Below, piece after piece: positions 36,114-45,499 of a stretch of DNA of 64,000 nt. The position numbers and the translations under genes are program-made. Origin of the DNA: Sphingomonas sp. Ag1 (GTDB lineage: Bacteria > Pseudomonadota > Alphaproteobacteria > Sphingomonadales > Sphingomonadaceae); NCBI RefSeq assembly GCF_000980895.1, contig NZ_LAZX01000094.1, forward strand, positions 558,001-622,000, given 5' to 3'. Every line of letters begins with the position of its first letter. The stretch's first letter is position 1. The notes under the pieces are model-generated. The model was not told where the DNA came from. It ran no database searches and saw only the letters and a program-made list of their open reading frames with translations.

Positions 36114-37157
36114 ATGATTCGCGCCGCTGTGATCGTCGCGCTGCTTGCGCTCTCTTCCGCCTGCCATGACCAGGCCAGCGGTGGTGCTGGCGCGCGCGCG
36201 CAGATCAAGGCGGTGGGATCGTCCACCGTCTATCCGTTCACGACCATCGCGGCCGAGCAATATCTGGCCAACAATCCGGATGCGCGCCCGCCGGTAATCG
36301 AATCCACCGGCACTGGCGCTGGCATGCGCCTGTTCTGCGCCGGGATCGGCGCCGCTTACCCCGACATCGTCAACGCCTCTCGCCGGATGAAGCGCAGCGA
36401 GTTCGAGGACTGCCTGCGCCACGGCGCAAAGGAGATCCTGGAGGTGCAGATCGGCATCGATGGCGTCGCCTTTGCCGAAGCGAAGAACGGGCCCAAGATG
36501 GCGCTTACCTCGGCGGACCTTTACCGGGCGCTCGCCGCTACGCCGGGGGGCAAGCCCAACCGCTATCGCACCTGGCGGGACGTCAATCCGGCGTTGCCGG
36601 CCATTCCGATCCAGATTTACGGTCCGCCATCGACCAGCGGCACACGCGATGCGTTGGCGGAGCTCATCATGGCGCAGGGCTGCCTCGACACCGATCCCGA
36701 AGCGCGGCGGCTGAAGGAGACGGATGAGGATGGGTTCAAGGCACGCTGCCAGCGCGTGCGCGAGGACGGCGCATATATCGACGCCGGCGAGAACGATAAT
36801 CTCATCGTGCAGAAACTGACCGCCAATCCCAATGCGATCGGCGTGTTCGGCTATTCCTATCTGGAAGAGAATGGAGGATCGGTCGTGGGTGTGCCGATCG
36901 GCGGCGTTGCGCCGACCACCGAGACCATCGTCGACGGCCGCTATCCCGGCGCCCGGCCGCTCTACATCTACGTCAAGAAGCAGCACATGGACGCCGTGCC
37001 CGGGCTCCGCGCCTTTGTGCAGCAATATACCGGCCTTTGGGGTGCCGGCGGGCCGCTCGCGCGTCGCGGCCTGATCGCTGCGCCTGCCGAGGTCCAGCAG
37101 CAGTCGGCCGACCTGGTTCGCACCGAAACCCCGCTGGCGTTGGACGCACTGAAATGA
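36114..37157 (+). CDS. pstS: Phosphate ABC transporter substrate-binding protein
   Basis: A 347-residue periplasmic phosphate-binding protein. The signal sequence ends LLALSSACHDQ, an unorthodox lipobox that may still be lipid-modified. The mature start KAVGSSTVYPFTT and the later TGAGMRLFC-type and PPSTSGTRDALAEL segments are the phosphate-contact loops of PstS. It begins 55 bases after phoR and overlaps pstC by four bases. Confidence 0.95.
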   Translation: MIRAAVIVALLALSSACHDQASGGAGARAQIKAVGSSTVYPFTTIAAEQYLANNPDARPPVIESTGTGAGMRLFCAGIGAAYPDIVNASRRMKRSEFEDCLRHGAKEILEVQIGIDGVAFAEAKNGPKMALTSADLYRALAATPGGKPNRYRTWRDVNPALPAIPIQIYGPPSTSGTRDALAELIMAQGCLDTDPEARRLKETDEDGFKARCQRVREDGAYIDAGENDNLIVQKLTANPNAIGVFGYSYLEENGGSVVGVPIGGVAPTTETIVDGRYPGARPLYIYVKKQHMDAVPGLRAFVQQYTGLWGAGGPLARRGLIAAPAEVQQQSADLVRTETPLALDALK

Positions 37158-38530
37158 GCGCTGGCGCATTGCTGTTCGTCATTGTCGCGTTGGGCCTGAT
37201 CGCCTGGTTTGTCGCGCGCGCCCGCGCCGCGGCCTTCCGCGTGGGCGGCACGCAGCGCTTCAGCGCGCTGCCCGGCCACCACGCCTCCTATGTGGCGCTC
37301 TGGACCTTGGTGCCGGCACTCGTCTTCCTCGGCATCTGGTGGTTCGTGTCGCCGGCACTGGTCACCGATGCGGTGCTGGCCAACCCGGCGGCGGCCGCTC
37401 TGCCGGCGGCGGGCTTCGAGCGTGCGGCGATCCTCTCCGAAGCGCGCAACCTGTCGCGCGGTGAGGCATTTGGCGCGTTCCACGATCTGGCGGAGGTGCT
37501 CGCCCCAGCCTACGCCAGCGCGCAAAGCCGCTACAATTGGATCGGCACGATCTTGGCGGCGGTGCTCGCCTTCGCCGGCTTCGCCTATGCCTTTGCGCGG
37601 GTACGTCCGGGCTTCGCCGCCCGGACGCAGGTGGAGCGCATCGTCATGCTGCTGCTCCTGCTGGCGTCGCTGATCGCCATCCTGACCACCGTCGGCATCG
37701 TCGGCAGCCTGTTGTTCGAAAGCGCGCGCTTCTTCTCGATCGTGCCGATCACCGATTTCCTGTTCGGCACCCACTGGTCGCCGCAGGTCCTCGACCCGCG
37801 CGATCCCGGCGCGAGCCTCGGCGCCGTGCCGTTGTTCTGGGGCACCTTCTTCATCGGCGCGGTGATCGCGATGCTGGTCGCGATCCCGTTCGGCTTGATG
37901 AGCGCCATCTACCTGACGCAATATGCCCGCCCGGCGACCCGGCGGTGGATGAAGCCGGTCCTCGAAGTGCTCGCCGGTGTGCCCACCGTCGTGTACGGCT
38001 ATTTCGCCGCGCTGACCGTCGCGCCCGCCGTGCGTGATTTTGCCGTGTCGATCGGCATCACCTGGGCAAGCAGCGAAAGCGCGCTCGCCGCAGGGCTCGT
38101 CATGGGCGTCATGATCATCCCGTTCGTGTCGTCCATGGCCGACGATTCGCTGGCCGCGGTGCCCGGTTCGATGCGCGACGGCAGTCTGGCGCTGGGTGCA
38201 ACCCCCTCCGAAACGATCAGCCGCGTGCTGGTGCCGGCCGCGCTGCCGGGAATCGTGGGCGGCGTGCTTCTGGCGGTGAGCCGGGCGATCGGCGAGACCA
38301 TGATCGTCGTCATGGCCGCCTCTGGCGTCGCGCAACTCACGCTCAACCCGTTCGCCAGCACCACCACCGTGACCAAGCAGATCGTCGACCTGCTGACCGG
38401 CGAAGCGGAATTCGACAGCGCAAAGACGCTGGCAGCCTTCGCGCTGGGCCTGACGCTGTTCGTCGTCACGCTGCTGCTCAACATTTTCGCCCTCATGATC
38501 GTGCGGAGGTACCGCGAGGCTTATGACTGA
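37154..38530 (+). CDS. pstC: Phosphate ABC transporter permease PstC
   Basis: A 458-residue inner-membrane permease, longer than the 319-residue Escherichia coli protein. An added N-terminal region with two to three extra helices fills the first 200 residues, before the standard permease core containing GTFFIGAVIAMLVAIPFG (shown in part) and the EAA-like loop SMRDGSLALGATPSETI. The ATG at 37154 overlaps the pstS stop. It pairs with PstA to form the phosphate channel. Enlarged PstC is common in alphaproteobacteria. Confidence 0.93.
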   Translation: MSAGALLFVIVALGLIAWFVARARAAAFRVGGTQRFSALPGHHASYVALWTLVPALVFLGIWWFVSPALVTDAVLANPAAAALPAAGFERAAILSEARNLSRGEAFGAFHDLAEVLAPAYASAQSRYNWIGTILAAVLAFAGFAYAFARVRPGFAARTQVERIVMLLLLLASLIAILTTVGIVGSLLFESARFFSIVPITDFLFGTHWSPQVLDPRDPGASLGAVPLFWGTFFIGAVIAMLVAIPFGLMSAIYLTQYARPATRRWMKPVLEVLAGVPTVVYGYFAALTVAPAVRDFAVSIGITWASSESALAAGLVMGVMIIPFVSSMADDSLAAVPGSMRDGSLALGATPSETISRVLVPAALPGIVGGVLLAVSRAIGETMIVVMAASGVAQLTLNPFASTTTVTKQIVDLLTGEAEFDSAKTLAAFALGLTLFVVTLLLNIFALMIVRRYREAYD

Positions 38531-39773
38531 TCGCGCGCCCACCGACTGGCGGACCGACGCCATGCGGCGCCGGATTGCCCGCCGCTACCGCTCCGAACGT
38601 CGCTTTCGCGCGCTTGGCCTTGGCGCCATCATCATGTCGGCTGGATTCCTGGCCTTCCTGATCGTGACCATGCTGGCGCAGGGGCTGGGCGGGTTTACCG
38701 AGACGCGTCTCGCGTTGCCGATCAATTTCGCCGCCGCTGACCTGCAGGTGCAGCCGGATCAGCTGCGCGGCAATCGCGCCGATCTGGCCCTTGCCGGCGC
38801 CGGGCTGGAAAGTGTCGTCGATGCGGCCGCGACCGCGGCGTTCCCGCGCGAGGGCGGCGCTGCGCTGCTGTCCGACGGCGCCTGGTTGCGGGTGCGCGAT
38901 GCGGTGAAGGCGAACCCTGCCCTGCTGCGCGGCACCGCCGTGGTCGAAGTGCCCGTCGCCAGCGATATCGACATGGCGTTCAAGGGCGATGGCACCCCCG
39001 CCGCCCGAAAGACCGTCACTGCGCTCGGCGATCATTTGTCGCGCGGGATCAACTGGGACTTCTTCGTCAATGCCGACGCGACCGATCCGACCCGCGTGGG
39101 GATCTGGGGCGCGCTCAAGGGCTCCCTATTGACAATGCTGGTCACGCTGTCGCTCGCGTTTCCCATTGGTGTTCTTTCCGCGCTGTACCTTGAGGAATAT
39201 GCGCCCAAGAACCGTTGGACCGACCTTATCGAGGTATCGATCAACAATCTGGCCGCCGTCCCCTCGATCATCTTCGGGTTGCTTGGACTGGCGGTGTTTC
39301 TGGGCACCTTCGGACTGCCGCGATCGGCGCCGATCGTCGGTGGGCTTACCCTCGCGCTGATGACCATGCCGGTGATCGTCATCGCGGGGCGAAACGCGAT
39401 CAAGGGGGTGCCGCCGTCGATCCGCGACGCCGCGCTCGGCATCGGCGCCAGCCCGGTACAGGTGGTCTTTCACCACGTCCTGCCGCTCGCGCTACCCGGC
39501 ATCCTGACCGGCACCATCATCGGCATGGCGCGTGCGCTTGGCGAAACGGCACCGCTGCTGATGATCGGGATGCGCGCATTCATCGCCGCCCCGCCGCAGG
39601 GCCTGACCGATCCCGCCACCGTGCTTCCGGTTCAGATCTTCCTCTGGTCCGACGAAGTCGCGCGCGGCTTCGTGGAAAAGACATCTGCCGCTATCATCGT
39701 CCTGTTGGTCGTGCTGCTCTCGATGAACGGCCTGGCCATCTATCTTCGCAACCGCTTCGAGACCCGCTGGTGA
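38523..39773 (+). CDS. pstA: Phosphate ABC transporter permease PstA
   Basis: A 416-residue permease with an extra-long periplasmic segment of about 140 residues between its first helix (about 35-55) and the permease core, which begins near 198 ([19 protein letters not shown]). The core carries the EAA-type loop [16 protein letters not shown] and a final [10 protein letters not shown] helix. It overlaps pstC by eight bases and pstB by four. The expanded periplasmic region distinguishes it from the 296-residue Escherichia coli PstA; its role is not evident. Confidence 0.93.
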   Translation: MTDRAPTDWRTDAMRRRIARRYRSERRFRALGLGAIIMSAGFLAFLIVTMLAQGLGGFTETRLALPINFAAADLQVQPDQLRGNRADLALAGAGLESVVDAAATAAFPREGGAALLSDGAWLRVRDAVKANPALLRGTAVVEVPVASDIDMAFKGDGTPAARKTVTALGDHLSRGINWDFFVNADATDPTRVGIWGALKGSLLTMLVTLSLAFPIGVLSALYLEEYAPKNRWTDLIEVSINNLAAVPSIIFGLLGLAVFLGTFGLPRSAPIVGGLTLALMTMPVIVIAGRNAIKGVPPSIRDAALGIGASPVQVVFHHVLPLALPGILTGTIIGMARALGETAPLLMIGMRAFIAAPPQGLTDPATVLPVQIFLWSDEVARGFVEKTSAAIIVLLVVLLSMNGLAIYLRNRFETRW

Positions 39774-40528
39774 CCCACAAGATCACGGCCCGTGACGTCA
39801 ACGTCTTCTACGGTGACAAACAGGCAATCCGTCACGTATCGATCGATATCGATCAGGAGGATGTGACTGCCTTCATCGGCCCATCGGGCTGCGGCAAGTC
39901 GACCTTCCTGCGGACGCTCAATCGCATGAACGACACGGTTCCGAACGCACGGGTCGAGGGCGACATCCGGCTGGACGGGGAGGACATTTATTCCAAGGAC
40001 ATGGACGTCGTTCAGCTGCGCGCCCGTGTTGGCATGGTGTTCCAGAAGCCCAATCCGTTCCCGAAGTCGATCTACGAGAATGTCGCTTATGGCCCGCGCA
40101 TTCATGGGCTGGCGAGCGGCAGGGCCGATCTCGACCGGATCGTCGAACAGTCGCTGACCCGGACCGGCCTGTGGAACGAGGTCAAGGATCGCCTGCAGGA
40201 CAGTGGCACCGCTTTGTCCGGCGGGCAGCAGCAGCGGCTGTGCATCGCCCGCGCCATTGCCGTCGATCCGGAGGTGATCCTGATGGACGAGCCGTGCAGC
40301 GCGCTCGATCCGATCGCCACCGCCCGGATCGAGGAACTGATCCACGATCTGCGCGGCCGGTACGCGATCGTGATCGTCACGCACAACATGCAGCAGGCGG
40401 CGCGCGTCAGCCAGAAAACCGCCTTCTTCCACCTTGGTGAACTGGTGGAATATGGCGACACCAACAACATCTTCACCAACCCGCGCGAACAGCGCACCAC
40501 CGACTATATCACCGGCCGCTACGGCTAA
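39770..40528 (+). CDS. pstB: Phosphate ABC transporter ATPase
   Basis: A 252-residue ABC ATPase driving phosphate uptake. Walker A is GPSGCGKST, the signature is LSGGQQQR, Walker B is [12 protein letters not shown], and the switch His is in IVTHNMQQA. The GTG at 39770 overlapping the pstA stop is the natural start; the same frame runs upstream only as a shadow of pstA. It is followed after 11 bases by phoU. Confidence 0.98.
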   Translation: MTHKITARDVNVFYGDKQAIRHVSIDIDQEDVTAFIGPSGCGKSTFLRTLNRMNDTVPNARVEGDIRLDGEDIYSKDMDVVQLRARVGMVFQKPNPFPKSIYENVAYGPRIHGLASGRADLDRIVEQSLTRTGLWNEVKDRLQDSGTALSGGQQQRLCIARAIAVDPEVILMDEPCSALDPIATARIEELIHDLRGRYAIVIVTHNMQQAARVSQKTAFFHLGELVEYGDTNNIFTNPREQRTTDYITGRYG

Positions 40529-40539
40529 GGGACGGGGCT

Positions 40540-41214
40540 ATGCCAGAGCATACGGTAAAGGCGTTCGACGAGGATATCGGCCGGCTGCGCGGGCTGATCA
40601 GCCAGATGGGCGGCCTGGCCGAACAGGCGATCGACGGCGCGATGCGCGCGCTCCAGCGCGGCGATCTGGAACTCGCGAAGCGCGTGCGCAAGGACGACAA
40701 GCAGATCGACGCGATCGAGGCGGAGGTCGAACGCTTGGCAGTGCGCATCATCGCGCTGCGCGCGCCGATGGCCAACGACCTTCGCGAGGTGGTCGCCGCG
40801 CTGAAGATCGCGGCCGTCGTCGAGCGGATCGGCGACTATGCCAAGAACATAGCCAAGCGCGTGCCGATGATCGAGGGCGAGCATCGGATCGAGCCGATTT
40901 CCGTCATCCAGGCGATGGCGCGGATGGCGGCCGAGATGGTGCATGACGTGCTCAACGCCTTTGCCGCGCGCGACGCGGCGGCGGCGGTCGAGATCTGCGA
41001 GCGCGACAAGGCGCTGGACGATTTCTACGATGCGATCTTCCGCACCCTCGTCACTCACATGGTCGAAAACCCCAAGACCATCAGCGAGGTCGCGCACCTC
41101 CTGTTCGTCGCCAAGAACCTGGAACGGGTCGGCGACCATGCCACCAACGTTGCAGAAATGGTGTATTTCGCCGCCACTGGTACCCAGATGGCTGATCGCG
41201 AAAAGGGGGAATGA
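40540..41214 (+). CDS. phoU: Phosphate transport regulator PhoU
   Basis: A 224-residue all-helical protein with two PhoU repeats, each built on a three-helix bundle. Typical metal-binding motifs are ERIGDYAKNIAKR in repeat one and ERVGDHATNVAEM in repeat two. It communicates the Pst transport state to PhoR and prevents PhoB activation when phosphate is abundant. It lies 11 bases behind pstB, and its stop overlaps the phoB start. Confidence 0.97.
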   Translation: MPEHTVKAFDEDIGRLRGLISQMGGLAEQAIDGAMRALQRGDLELAKRVRKDDKQIDAIEAEVERLAVRIIALRAPMANDLREVVAALKIAAVVERIGDYAKNIAKRVPMIEGEHRIEPISVIQAMARMAAEMVHDVLNAFAARDAAAAVEICERDKALDDFYDAIFRTLVTHMVENPKTISEVAHLLFVAKNLERVGDHATNVAEMVYFAATGTQMADREKGE

Positions 41215-41906
41215 TGCCGCGCGCACGCATGCTCTTGGTCGAGGACGACGCCGCACTCGCCGAACTGCTGGTCTGGCATTTCAAGCGCGAGGATTTCGAC
41301 GTCGTCCACACGATCGACGGGGAAGAAGCGCTGCTCCTGGCACGCGAGAAGGTGCCCGACATCGTTCTCCTCGACTGGATGGTGGAGGGCCTGTCCGGCA
41401 TCGAGGTGTGCCGCCGACTGCGCCGCAATGCCGAAACCGCCAACGTTCCGATCATCATGCTCACCGCACGCGGCGAGGAGGAGGATCGCATCCGCGGGCT
41501 CGAAACCGGCGCGGATGATTATGTTACCAAGCCGTTCAGCCCGCGCGAGCTGGTGGCGCGCGTCTCGGCCGTGCTCCGTCGCGTCCGCCCTGCGCTGGCT
41601 GGCGAGGCCCTGACCTATGCGGACCTCGAGATGGACACCGTCGGCCACAAGGTACGCCGCAGCGGGGAGGTTATTCCCCTTGGTCCCACCGAATTCCGGC
41701 TGCTGAAGCACTTCCTGGAACATCCCGGCCACGTCTTCTCACGTGAACGGCTGCTCGACAGCGTCTGGGGGCATGACAGCGATATCGAGAGCCGCACCGT
41801 CGATGTTCACATCCGGCGGTTGCGCAAGGCGATCAACGAAGGTGGCCGGCCTGACATCATCCGCACGGTAAGATCGGCCGGTTATGCGCTGGATGCAGGC
41901 CATTAG
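41214..41906 (+). CDS. phoB: Phosphate-regulon response regulator PhoB
   Basis: A 230-residue OmpR-family response regulator. The receiver domain has the acidic pocket EDD (10-12), phosphoacceptor D54 in LLDWMVEG, and the conserved Lys in YVTKPFSPRE. The winged-helix domain ends with SRTVDVHIRRLRKAI and IRTVRSAGYAL. The ATG at 41214 is favoured over the ATG at 41211 because it leaves a better gap from AGGGGG. It closes the phoR-pstSCAB-phoU-phoB cluster, so kinase and regulator bracket the transporter. Confidence 0.96.
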   Translation: MPRARMLLVEDDAALAELLVWHFKREDFDVVHTIDGEEALLLAREKVPDIVLLDWMVEGLSGIEVCRRLRRNAETANVPIIMLTARGEEEDRIRGLETGADDYVTKPFSPRELVARVSAVLRRVRPALAGEALTYADLEMDTVGHKVRRSGEVIPLGPTEFRLLKHFLEHPGHVFSRERLLDSVWGHDSDIESRTVDVHIRRLRKAINEGGRPDIIRTVRSAGYALDAGH

Positions 41907-41940
41907 TCGGCGAAAACAGGCCGATTAGAGCCGCCGACTA
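41904..41940. terminator. Inverted repeat at the end of the pho cluster
   Basis: TAGTCGGCG (41904-41912, including the phoB stop) pairs exactly with CGCCGACTA (41932-41940), around a 19-base loop. Position suggests transcription termination; no T-run follows. Confidence 0.45.
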
Positions 41941-42060
41941 GGGACTTTCCTTAGGGCTGGAGCGTCGAATCGCCACCGAAACAAAGGATACATCGGTCAC
42001 CCAGCGCGTTGGATGGGCTGCGTTTGTGCGCAATCGAGCGTTTTCACAGGAGATTTCCTC

Positions 42061-42393
42061 ATGAAGTCCTTCCTTTTCGCCGCTGCCGCCATTCTCGCCG
42101 CTCCTGCGATTGCACAGGATCAGTCGGCGATGGCGGATCAGGCACCGACCACCCAGTCCGGCGGCCAGGTTCAAACCAGCACCGATCCCGACGGCATGCG
42201 CATCGTCGAGACTCCGGGCGGCTATGAGCCCGCCGGCTCTCCGCTGAAGGGCACGCCGGAGCCGGGCTCAAAGGTCGTGTTCCAGCCTGCGCCGCCACCG
42301 TCGGTCGCCTTCCCGCCGCCCCCGCCGCTGCCGAGCTATCCGCCATGCAAGAAGGGACAGTTCAACAATTGCATGCAGCGCGGCGGCAAGTGA
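42061..42393 (+). CDS. Small proline-rich exported protein
   Basis: A 110-residue protein with a clean signal peptide (MKSFLFAAAAILAAPAIAQD) and an AGGAGA ribosome site 9 bases upstream. The mature part is Gln/Ser/Gly-rich, then proline-rich (PAPPPSVAFPPPPPLPSYPP), shown in part as FPPPPPLPSYPP, and ends in a two-Cys tail CKKGQFNNCMQRG. Such small Pro-rich exported proteins with a C-terminal Cys pair are common in sphingomonads but uncharacterised. The function is unknown. Confidence 0.78.
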   Translation: MKSFLFAAAAILAAPAIAQDQSAMADQAPTTQSGGQVQTSTDPDGMRIVETPGGYEPAGSPLKGTPEPGSKVVFQPAPPPSVAFPPPPPLPSYPPCKKGQFNNCMQRGGK

Positions 42394-42455
42394 TCGTCTG
42401 AGCGGAAGGTCTACCCGACGGGCAGTTGCACCCGTTTGAATGTCGAGTATGGGAG

Positions 42456-42487
42456 GGCGCTTCTATCCAAGTGAGGGAGCGCCTTTT
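42456..42487 (+). terminator. Hairpin with T-run directly upstream of the SDR gene
   Basis: GGCGCTTC (42456-42463) pairs with GGAGCGCC (42476-42483, one G-T pair), and TTTT follows at 42484-42487. It looks like a Rho-independent terminator for the small secreted protein. The T-run ends two bases before the SDR start codon, and the AGGGAG that must be the SDR ribosome site lies within and just before the right arm, so it may also control SDR translation. Confidence 0.55.
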
Positions 42488-42489
42488 CC

Positions 42490-43389
42490 ATGTCCATTCG
42501 TTTCGATGACAAGGTAGCCATCGTCACCGGCGCCGGCGGCGGTCTTGGCCGTGAATATGCGCTCGAGCTCGCGCGGCGCGGCGCAAAGGTCGTGGTCAAC
42601 GATCTCGGCGGCGATCGCACCGGCTCTGGCGCGTCCGACGCCGCCCACAAGGTGGTCGAGGAGATCAAGGCCGCTGGCGGCGAGGCGATGGCGAACGGTG
42701 CCAGCGTCACCGAATATGATCAGATGGTCGAGATGGTGGCCAAGGCCAAGGAAGCCTGGGGCGGTGTCCACGTCCTGATCAACAACGCCGGCGTACTGCG
42801 CGACAAGTCGTTCGCGAAGATGGAGCCGGCCGACTTCGCCTTCGTCGTCCAGGTTCACCTGCTCGGTTCGGCTTATGCCACCAAGGCAGTGTGGGAGACG
42901 ATGCGCGAGCAGAATTATGGCCGCATCCTGATGACCGCGTCGTCGACCGGCCTCTACGGCAACTTCGGTCAGACCAACTACGGCGCCGCGAAGCTTGGCC
43001 TCGCCGGCTTCACCAAGTCGCTCTACCTCGAAGGCGCGAAGAACAACATCAAGGTCAACACGCTGGCTCCGGTGGCGGGCACCCGTATGACCGAGGATCT
43101 GTTTCCCGAGCAGCTGTTCCAGGCCTTCTCGCCCGACAAGGTCGTCCCCGCCGCGCTGTATCTCGTCAGCGAGGATGCACCGACCAACCAGATCGTCGGC
43201 GCCGGCGCTGGCGTGTTCCAGGCTGCCTATGTCACGCTGACGCCCGGCGTTGCGCTGAGCGGCGACGAGCTGTCACCGGAAGGCATCGCCAAGCATTGGG
43301 CGGAAATCACCGATCGTACCGGTGAGATCGTGCCTGATTCGGGCGCCGGCCAGTCGATGATGATCGGCAAGAAGCTGCAGGGCGGCTGA
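42490..43389 (+). CDS. Short-chain dehydrogenase, MFE-2-type (3R)-hydroxyacyl-CoA dehydrogenase-like
   Basis: A 299-residue classical SDR. It has the cofactor motif TGAGGGLG, the NDLGGDRTG loop after strand two that is typical of peroxisomal multifunctional enzyme type 2 dehydrogenase units, the NNAG motif, and the catalytic Ser in TASSTGLYG with the Tyr-Lys pair in YGAAK. It would oxidise (3R)-hydroxyacyl-CoA or a related alcohol with NAD. The C-terminal 60 residues form the extra segment seen in that subfamily. The exact substrate is not shown. Confidence 0.9.
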   Translation: MSIRFDDKVAIVTGAGGGLGREYALELARRGAKVVVNDLGGDRTGSGASDAAHKVVEEIKAAGGEAMANGASVTEYDQMVEMVAKAKEAWGGVHVLINNAGVLRDKSFAKMEPADFAFVVQVHLLGSAYATKAVWETMREQNYGRILMTASSTGLYGNFGQTNYGAAKLGLAGFTKSLYLEGAKNNIKVNTLAPVAGTRMTEDLFPEQLFQAFSPDKVVPAALYLVSEDAPTNQIVGAGAGVFQAAYVTLTPGVALSGDELSPEGIAKHWAEITDRTGEIVPDSGAGQSMMIGKKLQGG

Positions 43390-43397
43390 TCCTCAAC

Positions 43398-43428
43398 CAC
43401 CGGCGCGTGTCACCAGCGCGCGCCGGTG
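43398..43428. terminator. Hairpin between convergent SDR and DUF2794 genes
   Basis: CACCGGCGCG (43398-43407) pairs perfectly with CGCGCCGGTG (43419-43428) around an 11-base loop, then TTTGACTT follows on the plus strand. It lies 9 bases past the SDR stop. This is a plausible terminator for the plus-strand gene. Confidence 0.55.
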
Positions 43429-43485
43429 TTTGACTTGCTTGTCACCGGCAATTGGAAGCGGTGGCGGTCACCGCAGCGTAGCCGC

Positions 43486-43827
43486 TCAGCCGTCGACCAG
43501 CTTCATCAGACGTCGCTCGACAGGTGCCAGCACCGGGCCCAGTTCGTGCCCGCGCTTCACGATCTGGCCTGCCTCGCCGTACAGCGCCCACATGCCCTGC
43601 CGGTTGCGCAACGAGGGCCGCTTTTCGATCCGGAACTCCGGCCGCTCGGCCGTCCGCCGGAACGCCGCGAACTCGGCAGCGTCGCGTCCCAGGCTGATCG
43701 CATAATCGCGCCAATGCCCGGCCGCCACCATGCGCCCGTACAGATCGAGAATACGGTTCAGCTCGCCCCGGTCGAAGCCGATCTGACTCGGTTTGCCCTT
43801 CAGCGGAAAGGGTGTGACGACCCCCAT
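43486..43827 (-). CDS. DUF2794 family protein
   Basis: A 113-residue cytoplasmic protein matching the alphaproteobacterial DUF2794 pattern: FDRGELNRILDLYGRMVAAGHWRDYAI (shown partly as ELNRILDLYGRMVAAGHWRDY) near the N-terminus and RNRQGMWALYGEAGQIVKRGHEL in the C-terminal half. Its function is unknown. The start codon overlaps the stop of the upstream serine acetyltransferase gene by one base, so the two are co-translated. Confidence 0.82.
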   Translation of the reverse strand: MGVVTPFPLKGKPSQIGFDRGELNRILDLYGRMVAAGHWRDYAISLGRDAAEFAAFRRTAERPEFRIEKRPSLRNRQGMWALYGEAGQIVKRGHELGPVLAPVERRLMKLVDG

Positions 43828-44513
43828 CAGGCGCGGTTACGCTCCCGCCCCTCGCCCTGCTCATCCACCAGGGCGTCGAGCCGCTTCTTCATCGCCTCCA
43901 GTTCGCAACGCAGGATTTCCACCTTCTGCGTCGCCGGATCGAACATCTCGCTGCACGGCGTGCCATAGGCCATGAACTTGCGCTCAGGCGCCTGACCACC
44001 CTCCACCACCGTCGGCCGCGCGGGAATACCGACCATCACCGCGCCCTCGGGAACGTCGCGCGTGACCACCGCATTGGCGCCCACCCGCGCCCGGCGCCCG
44101 ACGGTAATCGGGCCCAGCACCTGCGCGCCCGATCCGATGATCGCCCCGTCACTGATCGTTGGGTGCCGCTTGCCCGCTATGCCGTTGTCCGGGCTGGTCC
44201 CGCCCAGCGTCACGCACTGATAGATGGTGACGTCGTCGCCGATCTCCGCGGTCTCGCCGATCACCACGAACCCGTGGTCGATGAAGAAGTTGCGCCCGAT
44301 CTTTGCACCCGGATGGATGTCGATCGCCGTCAGGAAGCGGGAGAGATGATTGACCGCGCGCGCCAGGAAGAACAGCCGCGCACGATACAGGCGGTGCGCA
44401 AGCCGGTGCCAGCCGAGCGCCCACACGCCAGGATAGGTCAGGATCTCCAGCCGCGAATGCGGTGCTGGATCACGCGCGCGGATCGAATCGAGATAAACCG
44501 CCAAACGCCCCAT
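43827..44513 (-). CDS. cysE: Serine O-acetyltransferase
   Basis: A 228-residue left-handed beta-helix acetyltransferase making O-acetylserine for cysteine synthesis. It has an N-terminal helical domain, then hexapeptide repeats with IHPGAKIGR, DHGFVVIGETAEIGD and the loop GKRHPTI; the C-terminus carries a coiled segment with EAMKKRLDALV. The ATG at 44513 is chosen because AAAGGGGA stands 7 bases upstream and the encoded YLDSIRARDPAP fits homologues. The frame is open to 44651 without family match. It is upstream of and coupled to the DUF2794 gene. Confidence 0.92.
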   Translation of the reverse strand: MGRLAVYLDSIRARDPAPHSRLEILTYPGVWALGWHRLAHRLYRARLFFLARAVNHLSRFLTAIDIHPGAKIGRNFFIDHGFVVIGETAEIGDDVTIYQCVTLGGTSPDNGIAGKRHPTISDGAIIGSGAQVLGPITVGRRARVGANAVVTRDVPEGAVMVGIPARPTVVEGGQAPERKFMAYGTPCSEMFDPATQKVEILRCELEAMKKRLDALVDEQGEGRERNRA

Positions 44514-44657
44514 CACGCGTCCCCTTTCGAACGCGCGATCTAGGATGTCGTGCGCACGATTTCCAGCACCGCAAAGAATGAACATGGCCGGCGAAAGCAT
44601 AGCAATCTTGTGGGATTTGCTCTCGTGCGGCATGGCATTCGCGTCAGTCACTAGGGG

Positions 44658-45428
44658 ATGAGTGTGGATTTTTCGTCGCTGACCTTGGAAGCGCTGCTGC
44701 CGTTCATCCTCGTCGGCTTTGGCGCCCAGATCGTCGACGGCGCGCTCGGCATGGCGTTCGGGCTGATTTGCAACACGTTGCTGGTCGCGGTGATCGGCCT
44801 GTCGCCCGCACGCGCTTCAGCCAACATCCACATCGTCGAAACCTTCACCACTGCCATTTCCGGCATCAGCCATGTGCTGCACGGCAACGTGGACAAGCGG
44901 CTGTTCTTCCGGCTGCTCGTGCCCGGCATCATTGGCGGGGTAAGCGGCGCGTATTTACTGACCAATCTGGACGGTGAAACGGTGAAGCCCTTTGTGCTGG
45001 GCTATCTGATCTTTGTCGGCATCTACCTGCTCGTCCGCGGGCTGCTGTTCTCTGCGCCGCGCGGCAAGCCCAAGGTGGTGGAGCCGCTCGGCCTCGTCGG
45101 CGGCTTCCTCGATGCGGCTGGCGGCGGCGGCTGGGGCCCGATCGTCACGTCCAACCTGCTGGTGCAGGGGCTGGAGCCACGCCGAGTGGTAGGAACGGTC
45201 AATGCGGTCGAATTCTTCCTGACACTGACGGTATCGGCAACGTTCATCTGGCATCTCGGCCTGGAGGATTTCGCCACCGCTACGGTCGGCCTGCTGATTG
45301 GCGGCGTCATCGCCGCGCCGCTTGGCGCCGTCATGGCGAAGCGCATCCCGACCACCGTGATGCTGGTTCTGGTCGGCGCCGTCCTGACGATCACAAGCAC
45401 TTACGGTTTTATCCGCGCGGTTCTGTAA
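44658..45428 (+). CDS. Second TSUP-family permease (TauE/SafE)
   Basis: A 256-residue membrane protein with two repeated halves. The first has GFGAQIVDGALGMAFGLI and the second GGFLDAAGGGGWGPIVTS, the family's glycine-rich signature positions. About eight hydrophobic helices. It may move sulfite, sulfonates or another small anion; neighbouring cysE and oxyR hint at sulfur or redox metabolism but do not prove it. It is distinct from the TSUP protein at 5115-5894. Confidence 0.85.
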   Translation: MSVDFSSLTLEALLPFILVGFGAQIVDGALGMAFGLICNTLLVAVIGLSPARASANIHIVETFTTAISGISHVLHGNVDKRLFFRLLVPGIIGGVSGAYLLTNLDGETVKPFVLGYLIFVGIYLLVRGLLFSAPRGKPKVVEPLGLVGGFLDAAGGGGWGPIVTSNLLVQGLEPRRVVGTVNAVEFFLTLTVSATFIWHLGLEDFATATVGLLIGGVIAAPLGAVMAKRIPTTVMLVLVGAVLTITSTYGFIRAVL

Positions 45429-45499
45429 CCTCTGCGGTGGATCTCGCATGATCGACCGAATGCACTATATCATGGCCATTGATCGATCGGACCGATTAT

